The notes: generated by a model not told the origin, from the sequence alone. Shown: positions 17,423-26,912, counted from the stretch's first letter. The stretch: 64,000 bases of DNA from Mesorhizobium sp. LHD-90 (GCF_030929505.1 NZ_JAVFVV010000017.1:87743-151742); one strand, 5' to 3'. Program-made: numbers and translations.

Positions 17423-18439
17423 ATGAAAAAGCTGCTCGTAGCCGCCCTTGCAGGGCTTTCCATGGCCATGTCTCTGTCGGTCGCCAGCGCGGCGGACGAC
17501 AAGAAGGTCGTCATAGCCTATCAGACGGGCTCGGTGCCGTATTTCGTCGGCATCGCCAATGGAGACTTCGCGAAGAAGACCGGCTGGGACATCGAGTTCC
17601 GGCGCTTCAACTCCGGCGCCGAGATTTTCGCCGCCATCGCTTCCGGCGACGTGCAGATCGGCGACGTCGGCTCCAGTCCCTTCGCGGCGGCGGTAAGCCG
17701 GGGCGTCGACGTCAAAGGGTTCTTCATCTCGTTTGTCTCCGGCGACGGCGAGGCGCTGGTGGTGCGCCCCGACATCCAGACGCCGGCCGATCTCAAGGGC
17801 AAGAAACTCGCCGCCGCACCTGTCTCCACCGACCATTACCAGTTGCTTGCCGTGCTCAAGCAGGAAGGCATTTCCGAGCAGGACGCCCAGGTCATCGCCA
17901 TCCCGCAGCCGGAAATCGTCGCGGCATGGAAGCGCGGCGACATCGACGGCGCTTTCGTCTGGGATCCGGCGCTGACGGAACTCAAGAAGGACGGCAAGGT
18001 GCTGCTGACGTCCGGACAGGTTGCCGAGCGTGGTGCGCCGACCTTCAGCGCGATCGTCGCAACCGGCCCGTTCCTCAAGGAGCACCCGGAGTTCATCACG
18101 CAATACGCGGATCTGGTGGACGGCTATTTCAGGTCCTATGCCAGCGATACCGCCGCTTGGGGGGTCGACTCCGAGAACGTGAAGCTGATCTCGAACCTCC
18201 AGGGCGGCACGCCTGCCAACGTCTTCGAACAGCTCAAGGCGACCATCGGAGTGCCTCCCCTGGAGGAGCAGACCTCGGACAAGTGGCTGGGCGGCGGCGA
18301 GAACAGCGGCGTGGCGAAAATCCTGAAAGACACCGCCTACTTCCTCAAGGATCAGAAGAAGATCACCGCGGTGAAGGACAGCTACGCCGAGTTCGCCGAT
18401 CCGCAATACGCCGAAGCCGCCAAGGCCCTGTCGAACTGA
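17423..18439 (+). CDS. tauA: Taurine/sulfonate ABC transporter, periplasmic binding protein
   Basis: The 338-residue protein begins with a signal peptide cleaved after Ala-Ser-Ala and continues with the TauA/SsuA-type fold (VVIAYQTGSVPYFVGIANGDF, then GDVQIGDVGSSPFAAAVSRGV). It captures taurine or related sulfonates and hands them to TauBC. It is the first gene of tauA-tauB-tauC-ssuD; tauB follows after 72 bases. The ATG at 17423 has AAGGGG a few bases upstream. Confidence 0.88.
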   Translation: MKKLLVAALAGLSMAMSLSVASAADDKKVVIAYQTGSVPYFVGIANGDFAKKTGWDIEFRRFNSGAEIFAAIASGDVQIGDVGSSPFAAAVSRGVDVKGFFISFVSGDGEALVVRPDIQTPADLKGKKLAAAPVSTDHYQLLAVLKQEGISEQDAQVIAIPQPEIVAAWKRGDIDGAFVWDPALTELKKDGKVLLTSGQVAERGAPTFSAIVATGPFLKEHPEFITQYADLVDGYFRSYASDTAAWGVDSENVKLISNLQGGTPANVFEQLKATIGVPPLEEQTSDKWLGGGENSGVAKILKDTAYFLKDQKKITAVKDSYAEFADPQYAEAAKALSN

Positions 18440-18511
18440 GATGCCTCCCAAGGCGTGAACGAGGACACGGTCGGCCTGCGGTCGGCCGTGTCCTCCGATG
18501 CGGAGAAAACC

Positions 18512-19306
18512 ATGCTTCAGGTTCGTGAAGCCAGCGTCGTCTTCCCGACATCCGACGGCCGGAGCGTCCAGGCGCTGGATCGGGTGTCGCTAGACCTGCC
18601 GCCGGATTCCATCGTGGTGGCAGTCGGCGCTTCCGGCTGCGGAAAGTCGACGCTGCTCAATGCGATCGCCGGCTTCCTGCCGCTGACCGAAGGCTCGATC
18701 AGGCTGGACGGCGAGCCGATCGAGGGCCCGGGCGGGGATCGCGGCGTCGTCTTCCAGAAGGACACGCTGTTGCCCTGGGCGTCCGTGGTCGACAATGTCG
18801 CGCTCGGCCTCAGATACAAGGGCGTGCCTAAGCGGGAGCGGCGCGAGCGCGCGCGTGCGCTTCTGCGCCTCGTCGGCCTGGCGGACTTCGCGGACAAGCC
18901 GCCCTACGAACTCTCCGGCGGCATGCGCCAGCGCGTCGGCATCGCGCGGGCGCTCGCCACCGACCCCAAGATCCTGCTCATGGACGAGCCCTTCGGAGCC
19001 CTGGACAGCCTGACGCGCGAGACCATGCAGCAATTACTCGCCGGGATCTGGGCGCAGACCGGCAAGCAGGTCCTCTTCATCACCCACTCGATCGAGGAGG
19101 CTTTGCTCCTCGGCACCACGATCGTGGTCATGTCGCCGCGGCCGGGCCGCATCGTGGCGCGCTTCGACGTCGATTTCGTGCGCGACTTCGCGAGCGCCCT
19201 CGAGATCGGACCGATCGTCTCGGGGCGGCGCTTCGTCGAGCTGCGCGAGGAGATCCGGGCGCTCATCCACAATCCTCCCCTTTCCCGACATGGAGCGCTG
19301 CAATGA
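18512..19306 (+). CDS. tauB: Taurine/sulfonate ABC transporter, ATP-binding protein
   Basis: The 264-residue ATPase has Walker [10 protein letters not shown], signature LSGGMRQR, Walker B ILLMDEP and the switch His of [10 protein letters not shown]. The segment [19 protein letters not shown] is typical of the TauB/SsuB group. The ATG at 18512 is chosen over GTG at 18455 because it has GGAG eight bases upstream and gives the MLQ start seen in E. coli TauB. It overlaps tauC by four bases (ATGA). Confidence 0.9.
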   Translation: MLQVREASVVFPTSDGRSVQALDRVSLDLPPDSIVVAVGASGCGKSTLLNAIAGFLPLTEGSIRLDGEPIEGPGGDRGVVFQKDTLLPWASVVDNVALGLRYKGVPKRERRERARALLRLVGLADFADKPPYELSGGMRQRVGIARALATDPKILLMDEPFGALDSLTRETMQQLLAGIWAQTGKQVLFITHSIEEALLLGTTIVVMSPRPGRIVARFDVDFVRDFASALEIGPIVSGRRFVELREEIRALIHNPPLSRHGALQ

Positions 19307-20151
19307 CGGTGACCACAGACCTGCCGCTCGAGCTTGCACCGGCAATCCGCAGCCGCCGGAACGCCCGGCCGGCCAAGCCGGCGGGCGAGAAAGGCACGCT
19401 GGCGATCGGCGTCGTAACCCTGGCCGTGCTGATCGGCTTCTGGTTCGCGGCCAGTCACTTCGGGTGGGCCTCGCCGCTCTTCCTGCCATCGCCCGCGGAA
19501 GTCGCCACGCAGTTCCAGGCCGTCGTGCAGGACGGCTATGCCGGAGGAACCCTCCTCACGCATCTCGCCTCGAGCCTGTGGCGGATCGGCATGGCCCTGG
19601 CCGTGGGAATAGTGGTCGGCGTCCCGCTCGGCCTGTCGATGGGAATGAACCGGTGGATGCGCGGCGTCTTCAGCGTCCCGATCGATCTCTACTGGGGCCT
19701 GCCACCGCTGGCCTACCTGCCGCTGCTGATCATCTGGCTGGGGATCGACGAGACATCCAAGGTGCTGCTGCTCACGCTCTCCACCTTCGCGCCCATATGC
19801 TTTTCGGCCCAGGCAGGTGTGCGCTCGGTGCCGGTCGAGCGCATCAACGCAGCGCGCTCGCTGGGCGCCAGCCGCGCGCAACTGTTCACCAGCATCATCC
19901 TGCCGTCGGCCTTGCCGGAGATATTGACCGGCGTTCGCATCGCCATCGGCGCCGGCCTCGCCACGCTGGTGGCGGCGGAGCTGATCGCCGCCAGATCCGG
20001 CCTTGGCTACATGATCATGTCGGCGGCGAACTTCCTGGCCACCGACATCGTCTTCGTCGGGCTGATCGTCATCGCCGCACTCGCTTTCAGCCTTTCGGCG
20101 GGCATGCGCTGGCTGGAGCGCCGGCTCGTGCCCTGGAAGGGCAAGCTCTGA
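19303..20151 (+). CDS. tauC: Taurine/sulfonate ABC transporter, permease
   Basis: The 282-residue protein has six predicted membrane helices and the permease EAA-like loop [27 protein letters not shown], which docks on TauB. The 30-residue N-terminal extension is polar. It is translationally coupled to tauB and followed 33 bases later by ssuD. Confidence 0.9.
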   Translation: MTVTTDLPLELAPAIRSRRNARPAKPAGEKGTLAIGVVTLAVLIGFWFAASHFGWASPLFLPSPAEVATQFQAVVQDGYAGGTLLTHLASSLWRIGMALAVGIVVGVPLGLSMGMNRWMRGVFSVPIDLYWGLPPLAYLPLLIIWLGIDETSKVLLLTLSTFAPICFSAQAGVRSVPVERINAARSLGASRAQLFTSIILPSALPEILTGVRIAIGAGLATLVAAELIAARSGLGYMIMSAANFLATDIVFVGLIVIAALAFSLSAGMRWLERRLVPWKGKL

Positions 20152-20184
20152 TTTCCGAATTTCCAGACCAAGAGGAACTTTCCC

Positions 20185-21357
20185 ATGTCGAACACGCGCG
20201 CGCCGGATCTCTACTGGTATCTGCCCACGCATGGCGATGGCCCCTATCTCGGCACGGACGAGCGCCATCGGCCGGCGACGCTGGGCTATCTGAGCGAGAT
20301 CGCGAGAGCCGCCGACCGGTTCGGCTTCAAGGGCGTGCTGCTGCCGACGGGAACGCGCTGCGAGGACGCGTGGATCATCGCGGCGGCCTTGATACCGCAG
20401 ACACAACGATTGCGCTTCCTCGTGGCGCTCAGGCCGGGCAGCGGAACGCCGGCGCTGTTCGCCCGCCATGCCGCGACCCTGGACCGCATCTCGGGCGGCC
20501 GTGTGCTGGTCAACGTCGTCACCGGCGCCGATCCGGCCGATCTGGCAGGCGACGGCAACAAGCTCTCGCACGACGAACGCTACGCCCAGACCGACGAATT
20601 CCTGACCATCTGGCGGCGCATATTGTCGGGCGAGCCGGCGGATTTCGAAGGCAAGTATCTTTCCGCCCACGGCACCGACATTTCCTTTGCGCCGGTCCAG
20701 CGGCCGTATCCGCCGCTTTGGTTCGGCGGATCGTCGGACGCGGGCATCGAGGTCGCGGCAAAACACATCGACGTCTATCTGAGTTGGGGCGAGCCGGTCG
20801 AACAGCTCAAGGAGAAGTTCGATCGCGTGCGGGCACGCGCCGCGGCCTTGGGGCGCAGCGTTCGCTTCGGCCTGCGCATCAACCTGATCGTCCGCGAGAC
20901 CGAGGAGGAGGCCTGGGCGGCCGCCGACCGTCTCATCAGCCGCGTGACGGACGATCTCGTCGCCGAGGCTCAGCACCAGTTCACCAAAGTGTCGGAATCC
21001 GTCGGCCAGAAGCGCATTTCCGCGCTTCATCAAGGCCGCCGCGACAGGCTGGTGGTTGCGCCCAATCTATGGGCCGGCCTTGGCCTGGTCCGGGGTGGAG
21101 CGGGAACCGCCCTGGTTGGCAGCGCCGAAAACGTCGCCGCGCGCATCCGTGAATATCAGGCGATCGGCGTCGAGACCTTCATCACCTCCGCCTATCCGCA
21201 CCTGGAGGAAATCTTCAACGTCTCGGAACTGCTGTTCCCGGCGCTTGGCATCGAGGGAGAGGCGGCGCCGGCGGAACAGGGTTGGGACCTCGAATTCGGG
21301 CGCGGGGGTGCGCCAGGTGCCGTCGTTTCGGCACCACGGCAGCAGGCTGCCGGGTAA
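20185..21357 (+). CDS. ssuD: FMNH2-dependent alkanesulfonate monooxygenase
   Basis: The 390-residue luciferase-fold enzyme cleaves alkanesulfonates to aldehyde and sulfite using reduced FMN. It keeps the SsuD features PTHGDG near residue 14, the active-site Cys in TRCED (Cys59), and [12 protein letters not shown] near residue 130. The C-terminus, about 20 residues after GWDLEFG, is low-complexity. No SsuE flavin reductase is in the window, so FMNH2 must come from elsewhere. The position after tauABC shows the imported sulfonate is used as a sulfur source. Confidence 0.92.
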   Translation: MSNTRAPDLYWYLPTHGDGPYLGTDERHRPATLGYLSEIARAADRFGFKGVLLPTGTRCEDAWIIAAALIPQTQRLRFLVALRPGSGTPALFARHAATLDRISGGRVLVNVVTGADPADLAGDGNKLSHDERYAQTDEFLTIWRRILSGEPADFEGKYLSAHGTDISFAPVQRPYPPLWFGGSSDAGIEVAAKHIDVYLSWGEPVEQLKEKFDRVRARAAALGRSVRFGLRINLIVRETEEEAWAAADRLISRVTDDLVAEAQHQFTKVSESVGQKRISALHQGRRDRLVVAPNLWAGLGLVRGGAGTALVGSAENVAARIREYQAIGVETFITSAYPHLEEIFNVSELLFPALGIEGEAAPAEQGWDLEFGRGGAPGAVVSAPRQQAAG

Positions 21358-21429
21358 GAGGCAGGGCTGTCGGCTTCGTCGCAACCGGCGACCATCAGGC
21401 GTCCCATCCAGGACGTTCGCCTTGGCCGG

Positions 21430-21502
21430 GACCACGCCAGCGACGCGGCGGCGGCGGATCGCCGAGGTATTTGGCGGGGAGACGGCGTCGGCGTGTTGGT
21501 AG
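21430..21502 (+). pseudogene. Second copy of the Nudix gene's 3' end
   Basis: This 73-bp stretch matches 16972-17041 closely, with one 3-bp insertion, and encodes the same C-terminal tail (TTPATRRRR, IAEVFGGE, then stop). No Nudix box precedes it. It is either a leftover of a duplicated Nudix gene or one copy of a small dispersed repeat. Confidence 0.6.
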
Positions 21503-21802
21503 TTGAAGCGGTAATAGCAGGTGACCCGGCGCAGAAGTTCGTACCGCCCATCGGAAATGTCGGCTTCGCGCCGCACATTGGCCTTTGAGAGAGCATTTGC
21601 CGCTTCCTGAAAGCAGACATCGCTGACGACGACATTGTCGGTCGGGGTTGCGCCAAATTCCAACGTTCACACGTTGGGTCAGCAACGTCGTGATCCGACC
21701 CCGGCTTTCGCGTGTCTACCCGTCCCGCCCGCGGTGTTGCAGCGCACTTCGGGAAGAGGTAAAATCGCGGTAGGCTGCATAGTATGCCGAGGAGCACCTG
21801 AT
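21503..21802. other. Eroded region between ssuD and the carboxypeptidase pair
   Basis: A minus-strand frame from an ATG at 21663 reads MEFGATPTDNVVVSDVCFQE and continues to Arg-Phe-Asn-Tyr-Gln, then runs straight into the antisense of the Nudix-tail copy. It may be the remains of a gene cut by that repeat. I do not recognise the family. The rest holds nothing clear. Confidence 0.35.
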
Positions 21803-22066
21803 ATGGCGGGGCGCGCGACGGTCCGCTGGCTGGCTCGCCTCACTCCAGTCGCTGGCCGCACCGTCAACGATCTCCTGAAGGTTCCACTGAGCCTCGATGT
21901 CTGGGAACGGGAAGCTGACGCCGTCGTGGCGGCCGTTTCCGAACAGACGATTGCCGAGCTCGAGCGCCGACGAATAGCTGGCGTCGAGCGCCTCCGTACG
22001 GTCACCGACTTGGAAAGTGGCACATCCAGCGCCGATCGCCTCGACGGGCAACCGGAGGGGCCCTGA
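21803..22066 (+). CDS. Stand-alone propeptide-like protein beside M14 carboxypeptidase
   Basis: The 87-residue protein is similar to the first 65 residues of the next gene's product: LLKVPLSLDVWEREADAVV here against VLRVPLGIDVWEVKPDHLI there, followed in both by a (D/E)RL/ELER helix. That part of M14A enzymes is the activation peptide, which covers the active site. The start at 21803 has GGAG nine bases upstream. The gene ends 34 bases before the carboxypeptidase gene. A role as separate inhibitor, chaperone or recent partial duplication is inference. Confidence 0.6.
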   Translation: MAGRATVRWLARLTPVAGRTVNDLLKVPLSLDVWEREADAVVAAVSEQTIAELERRRIAGVERLRTVTDLESGTSSADRLDGQPEGP

Positions 22067-22100
22067 TCAGGCTGGCTTTTGTCGAAGGAGGAATGGTCGC

Positions 22101-23240
22101 ATGAACTTCATCGCCAGGGTCACGTCTTCAGGACCGCAAAAGCCACTTGGGGACGTTCTTCGAGTGCCGCTGGGCATCGACGTTTGGGAGGTCAAGCCAG
22201 ATCACCTGATCATTCGTGGAACCGAGGCCCAGTTGGACCGCCTGTCCAGCATGGGTTACCTCGTTGAGCAGCTCGAGGATGTGGCGCGGCACTTGTCTAC
22301 CTTCGCTGGAACCGAGGCGGCGGAGCAGTATCATTCGGCAGCCACGCTGGAGGAGGAGCTGCAGCAACTCGCGGAAGCGAAGCCGGACATCGCCCAGTTG
22401 ATCGAGATCGGCCGAAGCATCGAGGGCCGGCCGATCCTGGCCTTGCGCATCGGCGACCGTCGCGGCGGTGTTCCCAAACTTCTCTTCATGGGTTGCCACC
22501 ACGCGCGCGAGTGGATTGCCGTGGAAGTGCCCTTCCTGCTCGCCAAGGAACTGGTCGAGCGGGCTGACGAGGCGCCGATCGCAGGCTGGCTCACCGGTGG
22601 AGAAGTCTGGGTCGCCCCGATGGTCAACCCGGACGGCCATGAACACAGCCGGACGCAAGAGCGGCTTTGGCGCAAGAACCGCCGGAGGAACGACGACGGC
22701 TCGTTCGGCGTCGACCCGAACCGCAACTATGGCTACATGTGGGGAACTCTTGACGTTCCTACCTCCAGCCACGTGCCGAGTGATGAGACCTATGTCGGTC
22801 CGCGCGCCTTCTCCGAGCCGGAGACCCAAGCGGTCCGCGACCTGATCGGGTGCGAGCGCTTCGCCGGCGTGATCACCTATCACAGCTACTCTCAGCTCAT
22901 ACTCTATCCCTGGGGCTATGGGGAGAAGCCCATAGCGGACGTTCAGCATCGGGAGCAGATGGTGGGGATGGCCGAAGAGATGCAAACCCTGATCCAGGGG
23001 GTGCATGGCAAGATCTACGTCCCGCAGCAATCTTCCGAGCTCTACCCAACCGCGGGCGACACAACGGATTGGACCTACGGGACCTACGGCATACCGTCCT
23101 TCACGGTCGAACTCAGGCCGCAGACCTTCCAAGAAGGCGGTTTCATCCTGCCACCAGGCCAGATCCTGCCGACCTGGGAGGAGAACCGTCCGGCTGCATT
23201 CCGGTTCATCGAACAGACGTTGGCCGTACCTGTGGCATAG
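22101..23240 (+). CDS. M14-family zinc carboxypeptidase
   Basis: The 379-residue protein has a propeptide-like region (residues 1-75) and an M14A catalytic domain. Zinc ligands are His134 and Glu137 in HHAREW and His261 in YHSYSQ. Substrate residues appear as NPDG near 176 and DPNRNYGYMW near 205, and the catalytic Glu is Glu337 in FTVELRP. No signal peptide precedes the prosegment, which is unusual for a secreted zymogen. AAGGAGGAA lies just upstream of the ATG. Confidence 0.88.
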   Translation: MNFIARVTSSGPQKPLGDVLRVPLGIDVWEVKPDHLIIRGTEAQLDRLSSMGYLVEQLEDVARHLSTFAGTEAAEQYHSAATLEEELQQLAEAKPDIAQLIEIGRSIEGRPILALRIGDRRGGVPKLLFMGCHHAREWIAVEVPFLLAKELVERADEAPIAGWLTGGEVWVAPMVNPDGHEHSRTQERLWRKNRRRNDDGSFGVDPNRNYGYMWGTLDVPTSSHVPSDETYVGPRAFSEPETQAVRDLIGCERFAGVITYHSYSQLILYPWGYGEKPIADVQHREQMVGMAEEMQTLIQGVHGKIYVPQQSSELYPTAGDTTDWTYGTYGIPSFTVELRPQTFQEGGFILPPGQILPTWEENRPAAFRFIEQTLAVPVA

Positions 23241-23667
23241 ATAGAGGCAGAGCGGAGGACGGTGAAGGCTACAGATGGCCCGAGACGGAGTACGCGCCGC
23301 CTTTCAAAGCAGTTTTCCTCTGCTGCGACCTCGACCGGCGCTTCACGGCACCAGGAGGCAGCACCTACAAGGTCAGTGCGGGTTTATCAGGAAGACTGGT
23401 GGCTGTTCCGCAACCTGCCGAAAGCGCTCAAGCGGTTCGAGAGTGAGACTGGTATCAAGACGGAACTCGTCTGGGACATCCGTCTGTTTGCTATTGCATT
23501 GATTTGCCCGAATGCGGACCATCAGGTTTCGGCACCAACCAAGACATTCGGAGCTCATACCCAAAACGTCCGCTCTTGGTGCGGTGCGGACAAAAAAATC
23601 CCACCCCAATGTCACACCGGCGCATCCCGTCTCGTCATGGTGTCGTAACCTGTGAAAGGAACGACCA
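23241..23667. other. Degenerate stretch with fragments, plus ECF41-type promoter
   Basis: One short frame contains YQEDWWLFRNLPKALKRFE followed by ETGIKTELVWD, which resembles the N-terminal region of extracellular solute-binding proteins. No start, signal peptide or remainder is present, so this is at most a gene fragment. The last 60 bases hold the promoter of the next operon. Confidence 0.35.
23610..23636 (+). promoter_or_regulatory. ECF41 sigma-factor promoter
   Basis: TGTCACA at 23610-23616 and CGTC at 23633-23636 are separated by exactly 16 bases. This is the consensus published for ECF41 promoters (TGTCACA-N16-CGTC). It lies 31 bases before the CMD-domain gene cotranscribed with an ECF41 sigma gene, so autoregulation is expected. 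Confidence 0.88.
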
Positions 23668-24141
23668 ATGACTGCCAAACTCGATCCGTTTGCCGCTGCG
23701 CCTGCGCTGATGAAGAGCTGGATGGGCGCCTCGCTCGCCATCGCCTCCAGCCTGGAGACCAGCCTCGTTCACCTGGTGGAAATCCGCGCCTCGCAGATCA
23801 ACGGCTGCGCCAACTGCCTCAACATGCACACGGCCTCCGCGCGCGAAAAGGGCGAGACCGAGCAGTGCATCTACCTGCTCTCGGCCTGGCGCGAGGCGCC
23901 GTGCTACACCGACCGTGAGCGCGCCGCGCTCGGCTGGACCGATGCGCTGACAAGGCTCTCCGAAGGCCATACATATGAAACCGCCTACGCGACGCTGAGG
24001 GAAGAGTTTTCGGAGGAGGAGCAGGTGAAGCTGACGCTGATGATCAACATCATCAACGGCTGGAACCGGCTCGCCGTCGGCTTCGGCCTGTTCGTCGACC
24101 CAAAGGCGGTGAAAACCATCCAGGCCAAGGTGGCGGCCTGA
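23668..24141 (+). CDS. Carboxymuconolactone decarboxylase/AhpD-like oxidoreductase
   Basis: The 157-residue protein has the AhpD-type redox motif CANCLNMH (Cys47, Cys50, His54) in an all-helical CMD domain. Such proteins are the usual partner and target of ECF41 sigma factors. It overlaps the sigma gene by one base. Peroxide or thiol stress roles are likely from the motif, but the physiological substrate is unknown. Confidence 0.88.
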   Translation: MTAKLDPFAAAPALMKSWMGASLAIASSLETSLVHLVEIRASQINGCANCLNMHTASAREKGETEQCIYLLSAWREAPCYTDRERAALGWTDALTRLSEGHTYETAYATLREEFSEEEQVKLTLMINIINGWNRLAVGFGLFVDPKAVKTIQAKVAA

Positions 24142-24998
24142 TGGAAGAGGCGACGCACACCGACGCGGCGGCGAGTTTCGATCCGCTGCGCCAAAAGCTC
24201 ATGCGCGTCGCCTACCGCATGCTCGGCTCGGTGGCCGACGCCGAGGATGTCGTGCAGGAGGCCTTCATCCGCTGGATGGGGGCCGACCGCGCGGCGGTGC
24301 GCGAGCCCGAGGCTTTTCTGCGCCGCACGGTGACGCGGCTTTGCCTCGACCAGCTCAAATCGGCGCGGCGCCGGCGCGAGACCTATGTCGGCCCGTGGCT
24401 CCCCGATCCGGTCGTCGAGGAGGACGAGGCGGAGGACGTCACCCTGCCGCTGATGCTGGCGCTGGAGCGGCTGTCGCCGCTGGAACGGGCCGCGTTCCTG
24501 CTGCACGACGTGTTCGGGCTGGAATTCGAGGAGGTGGCAAAAACCATCGGGCGCGACCCTGCCGCCTGCCGCCAGCTTGCCGCCCGCGCCCGCACCCATG
24601 TGCGCGAGGCGCGGCCGCGTTACCAACTCGACAAGAGGCATGGCATCGAGCTTGCGGAAGCGTTTTTCGCCGCCTCGCGCGGCGGCGACATGAAGGCGCT
24701 GGGCGCCATGCTGGCGGCCGACGTCAGCATGCACGCCGACGGTGGCGGCAAGCGCTCTGCCGCGATTGTGCCGTTCGTCGGTTTCGACGCGGTGATGGAG
24801 GTGCATGAACGCCTGGCCTCGCTGTTCAGGCAAAAGGGTTCGACGCTGGTGCGCGCCGGCTTCGTCAACGGCCTGCCCGGCTTCGTCACGCTGGAGGCCG
24901 ACGGCGAGTTGCAGACCACGGCGCTGGAGATCGAGGACGGCAAGATCGCGGCGATCTACGTGGTGCGCAATCCCGACAAGCTGAGGCATCTCCACTAG
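24141..24998 (+). CDS. ECF41-group sigma factor (SigJ-like) with SnoaL-like C-terminal domain
   Basis: The 285-residue protein has sigma region 2 (residues 13-75), region 4 (about 105-160) and a fused SnoaL-like domain that tunes its activity, with no separate anti-sigma gene. The three ECF41 hallmarks are visible: WLPDP (86-90), DGGGK (200-204) and NPDKL close to the C-terminus. It should direct transcription from the TGTCACA-N16-CGTC promoter upstream of its own operon. Confidence 0.92.
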   Translation: MEEATHTDAAASFDPLRQKLMRVAYRMLGSVADAEDVVQEAFIRWMGADRAAVREPEAFLRRTVTRLCLDQLKSARRRRETYVGPWLPDPVVEEDEAEDVTLPLMLALERLSPLERAAFLLHDVFGLEFEEVAKTIGRDPAACRQLAARARTHVREARPRYQLDKRHGIELAEAFFAASRGGDMKALGAMLAADVSMHADGGGKRSAAIVPFVGFDAVMEVHERLASLFRQKGSTLVRAGFVNGLPGFVTLEADGELQTTALEIEDGKIAAIYVVRNPDKLRHLH

Positions 24999-25251
24999 CG
25001 CTTGTAGCCGTTCCCTTCACCACTCTTGAAATTTCAGCTCTGGCCGAGTGTCGTGCCCGGAGGTGAAGAGTCGTCCGCGCAAGGGACGAAAAGCCGACAT
25101 ATCTCAACCGGCGAACGCGCTGGGGATCAGGCAAGGCTGGACGCCAGGCGATGGCATTCGGAGATTGAACCGCCGAAGCCTTCTGCCGCAACTGGCAACA
25201 TTTGCGCCTCGGAGCTATACTGGGGAGATACCACAGCCGCGATCAAACCAA

Positions 25252-25584
25252 ATGCAGTCCAAACAGAAAAGACGCATCTTTTTTCTTGTTCTTGCGCAAC
25301 AAATTCGCTTGATGTGGCCCATTCTGTCCGGCCTGCTTGTTGTCATGGTCGGACTTGGACTGGTGATTGGACGCTTGGAGAATTGGCGGATCGACGAGGC
25401 TCTCTACTTTACATTCGTCACCGGCCTTACGATCGGCTACGGAGATTTGACACCGGGACGTTTCAGTTCGCGCTTGCTGGCCCTGGTCATCGGCTTCGCC
25501 GGCATCGTGCTGGCCGGTCTTGTTGTGGCCGTCAGCGTCCAGGCGCTGCGGGCGACGGAAATCGACCCCCCCGAAAAGAAGTAG
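25252..25584 (+). CDS. Two-helix potassium channel subunit
   Basis: The 110-residue protein has two membrane helices (about residues 22-42 and 74-98) flanking a pore loop with the selectivity filter TIGYGD (60-65), like KcsA and related Ion_trans_2 channels. It lacks a cytoplasmic RCK domain. The ATG at 25252 is preferred to the 25048 start because the extra 68 residues are non-conserved in character. It lies 123 bases before the Ca2+/H+ antiporter gene. Confidence 0.82.
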   Translation: MQSKQKRRIFFLVLAQQIRLMWPILSGLLVVMVGLGLVIGRLENWRIDEALYFTFVTGLTIGYGDLTPGRFSSRLLALVIGFAGIVLAGLVVAVSVQALRATEIDPPEKK

Positions 25585-25707
25585 CTTCGCCCCGATGCTC
25601 TGCCTCAAACAAGGTGGTTAGTGCTAAGCAAACTTGCCCTGAGAAGGGGAAATAGGACGATCGCAGAAAACCAGCAGACGCCAGCTCCAACCCAACGGAA
25701 GTCCCTG

Positions 25708-26811
25708 ATGGTAGCCTTTGCCCCATTGCTCCAGGAAATCCGCCGCAACCCCGTTCTTTGGCTGTTGGTCGCTTTGCCTGTGCTATTCTTCACCCGGCTG
25801 ATCGAGCCCGAAGCGCACACGCTGCTATTTGTGCTGTCCGTACTCACGATTGTGCCCCTGGCCGTGCTGCTGAGCCGCGCAACCGAGTCGGTCGCGGTCA
25901 AAACAGGCGACACCGTAGGCGGCCTTCTCAATGCCACGCTGGGCAACCTGACGGAGTTGATCATCGCACTGGCCGCGCTACGGGCCGGACAATACATGTT
26001 GGTAAAGGCATCCCTCGCCGGGGCGATCGTCACCAATACCCTGTTCATGTTGGGCGCGTCATTCCTGATTGGCGGCCTGAAGCACCATGTGCAGGAGTAC
26101 AATCGGGTCAGTGCCCGCCTCCAGACAGGCCTTCTGTTTCTGGCCGCAATCGCCATGCTGACCCCGTCGCTTGTCCCGGATCCCGGTTCGGCGGCGGCAT
26201 CGTCGTTCACGCAGAAATTGAGCGTGGGCCTGTCGGTGCTGCTCATCGGCACGTATGCGCTGGGCCTGGTATTCTCGCTCAAGTCGCATCGGGAGTTCTT
26301 TGGAGGAACGGATCACGCGGAGGCTGGCGGTGGCACGCTGCCGCTCCGCCTTGCACTGGCGACGCTGGCCGGCGTCACCGTGCTGGTGGCACTGGTGAGC
26401 GAGGTGTTCATCGAGTCGGTGCAGCAGGCCGCTGTCGCGTTCGGGATGAGCCCTGCTTTCGTGGGCTTCATCATCGTGGCACTGGTCGGGGGCGCCGCCG
26501 AGATGGCTTCGGCGTTTTCCGGCGCACGCAAGAACCGGCTGGACCTGAGCGTAGGCATCGCCCTGGGAAGCTCATCTCAGATCGCGCTGTTCGTGGCTCC
26601 GGTGCTGGTACTTTTGAGCTACGTCATCGGACCTGCGCCGATGAACCTGCTATTCTGGCCGGGCGCGGTTGTCATGGTGCTCGTTTCCACGCTGACCGCG
26701 TTCCTGACGACCAGCAGCGGACGCTCGACCTGGTTCGTCGGGGTGCTCGTGCTGATGGTTTATCTGATTTTCGCCATGACGCTCTACCTCCTGCCTCCGG
26801 GCACGCAATGA
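25708..26811 (+). CDS. Calcium/proton antiporter (CAX/ChaA type)
   Basis: The protein has about eleven membrane helices and the two conserved CAX repeats, GGLLNATLGNLTELIIAL near residue 72 and VGGAAEMASAFSGARKNRLDL near residue 275; their acidic residues bind the cation. It exports Ca2+ (possibly also Na+ or K+) in exchange for protons. The ATG at 25708 gives 367 residues; a GTG at 25621 with AGGTGG upstream would add 29 polar residues and cannot be excluded. Confidence 0.88.
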   Translation: MVAFAPLLQEIRRNPVLWLLVALPVLFFTRLIEPEAHTLLFVLSVLTIVPLAVLLSRATESVAVKTGDTVGGLLNATLGNLTELIIALAALRAGQYMLVKASLAGAIVTNTLFMLGASFLIGGLKHHVQEYNRVSARLQTGLLFLAAIAMLTPSLVPDPGSAAASSFTQKLSVGLSVLLIGTYALGLVFSLKSHREFFGGTDHAEAGGGTLPLRLALATLAGVTVLVALVSEVFIESVQQAAVAFGMSPAFVGFIIVALVGGAAEMASAFSGARKNRLDLSVGIALGSSSQIALFVAPVLVLLSYVIGPAPMNLLFWPGAVVMVLVSTLTAFLTTSSGRSTWFVGVLVLMVYLIFAMTLYLLPPGTQ

Positions 26812-26876
26812 AGCCGGCGGTCGAAGGGGTTTGAGACGCTAAGCAGAGTCGGCGTTTGGCCGCGGCGACCCCACCC

Positions 26877-26912
26877 GGCCGCTTCGCGGCCACCCTCCCT
26901 CAAGGGGGAGGG
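26877..26912. terminator. Tandem hairpins between convergent genes
   Basis: GGCCGC-TTC-GCGGCC is followed by CCCTCCC-TCAA-GGGGGAGGG. The pair lies between the convergent antiporter and glutathione-transferase genes and could terminate both, or be part of a short dispersed repeat. Confidence 0.4.

Noticed and set aside
21357..21802. A complete gene on the minus strand from 21663
   Set aside because: After about 57 residues it runs into the antisense of a repeated Nudix tail and loses coding character.
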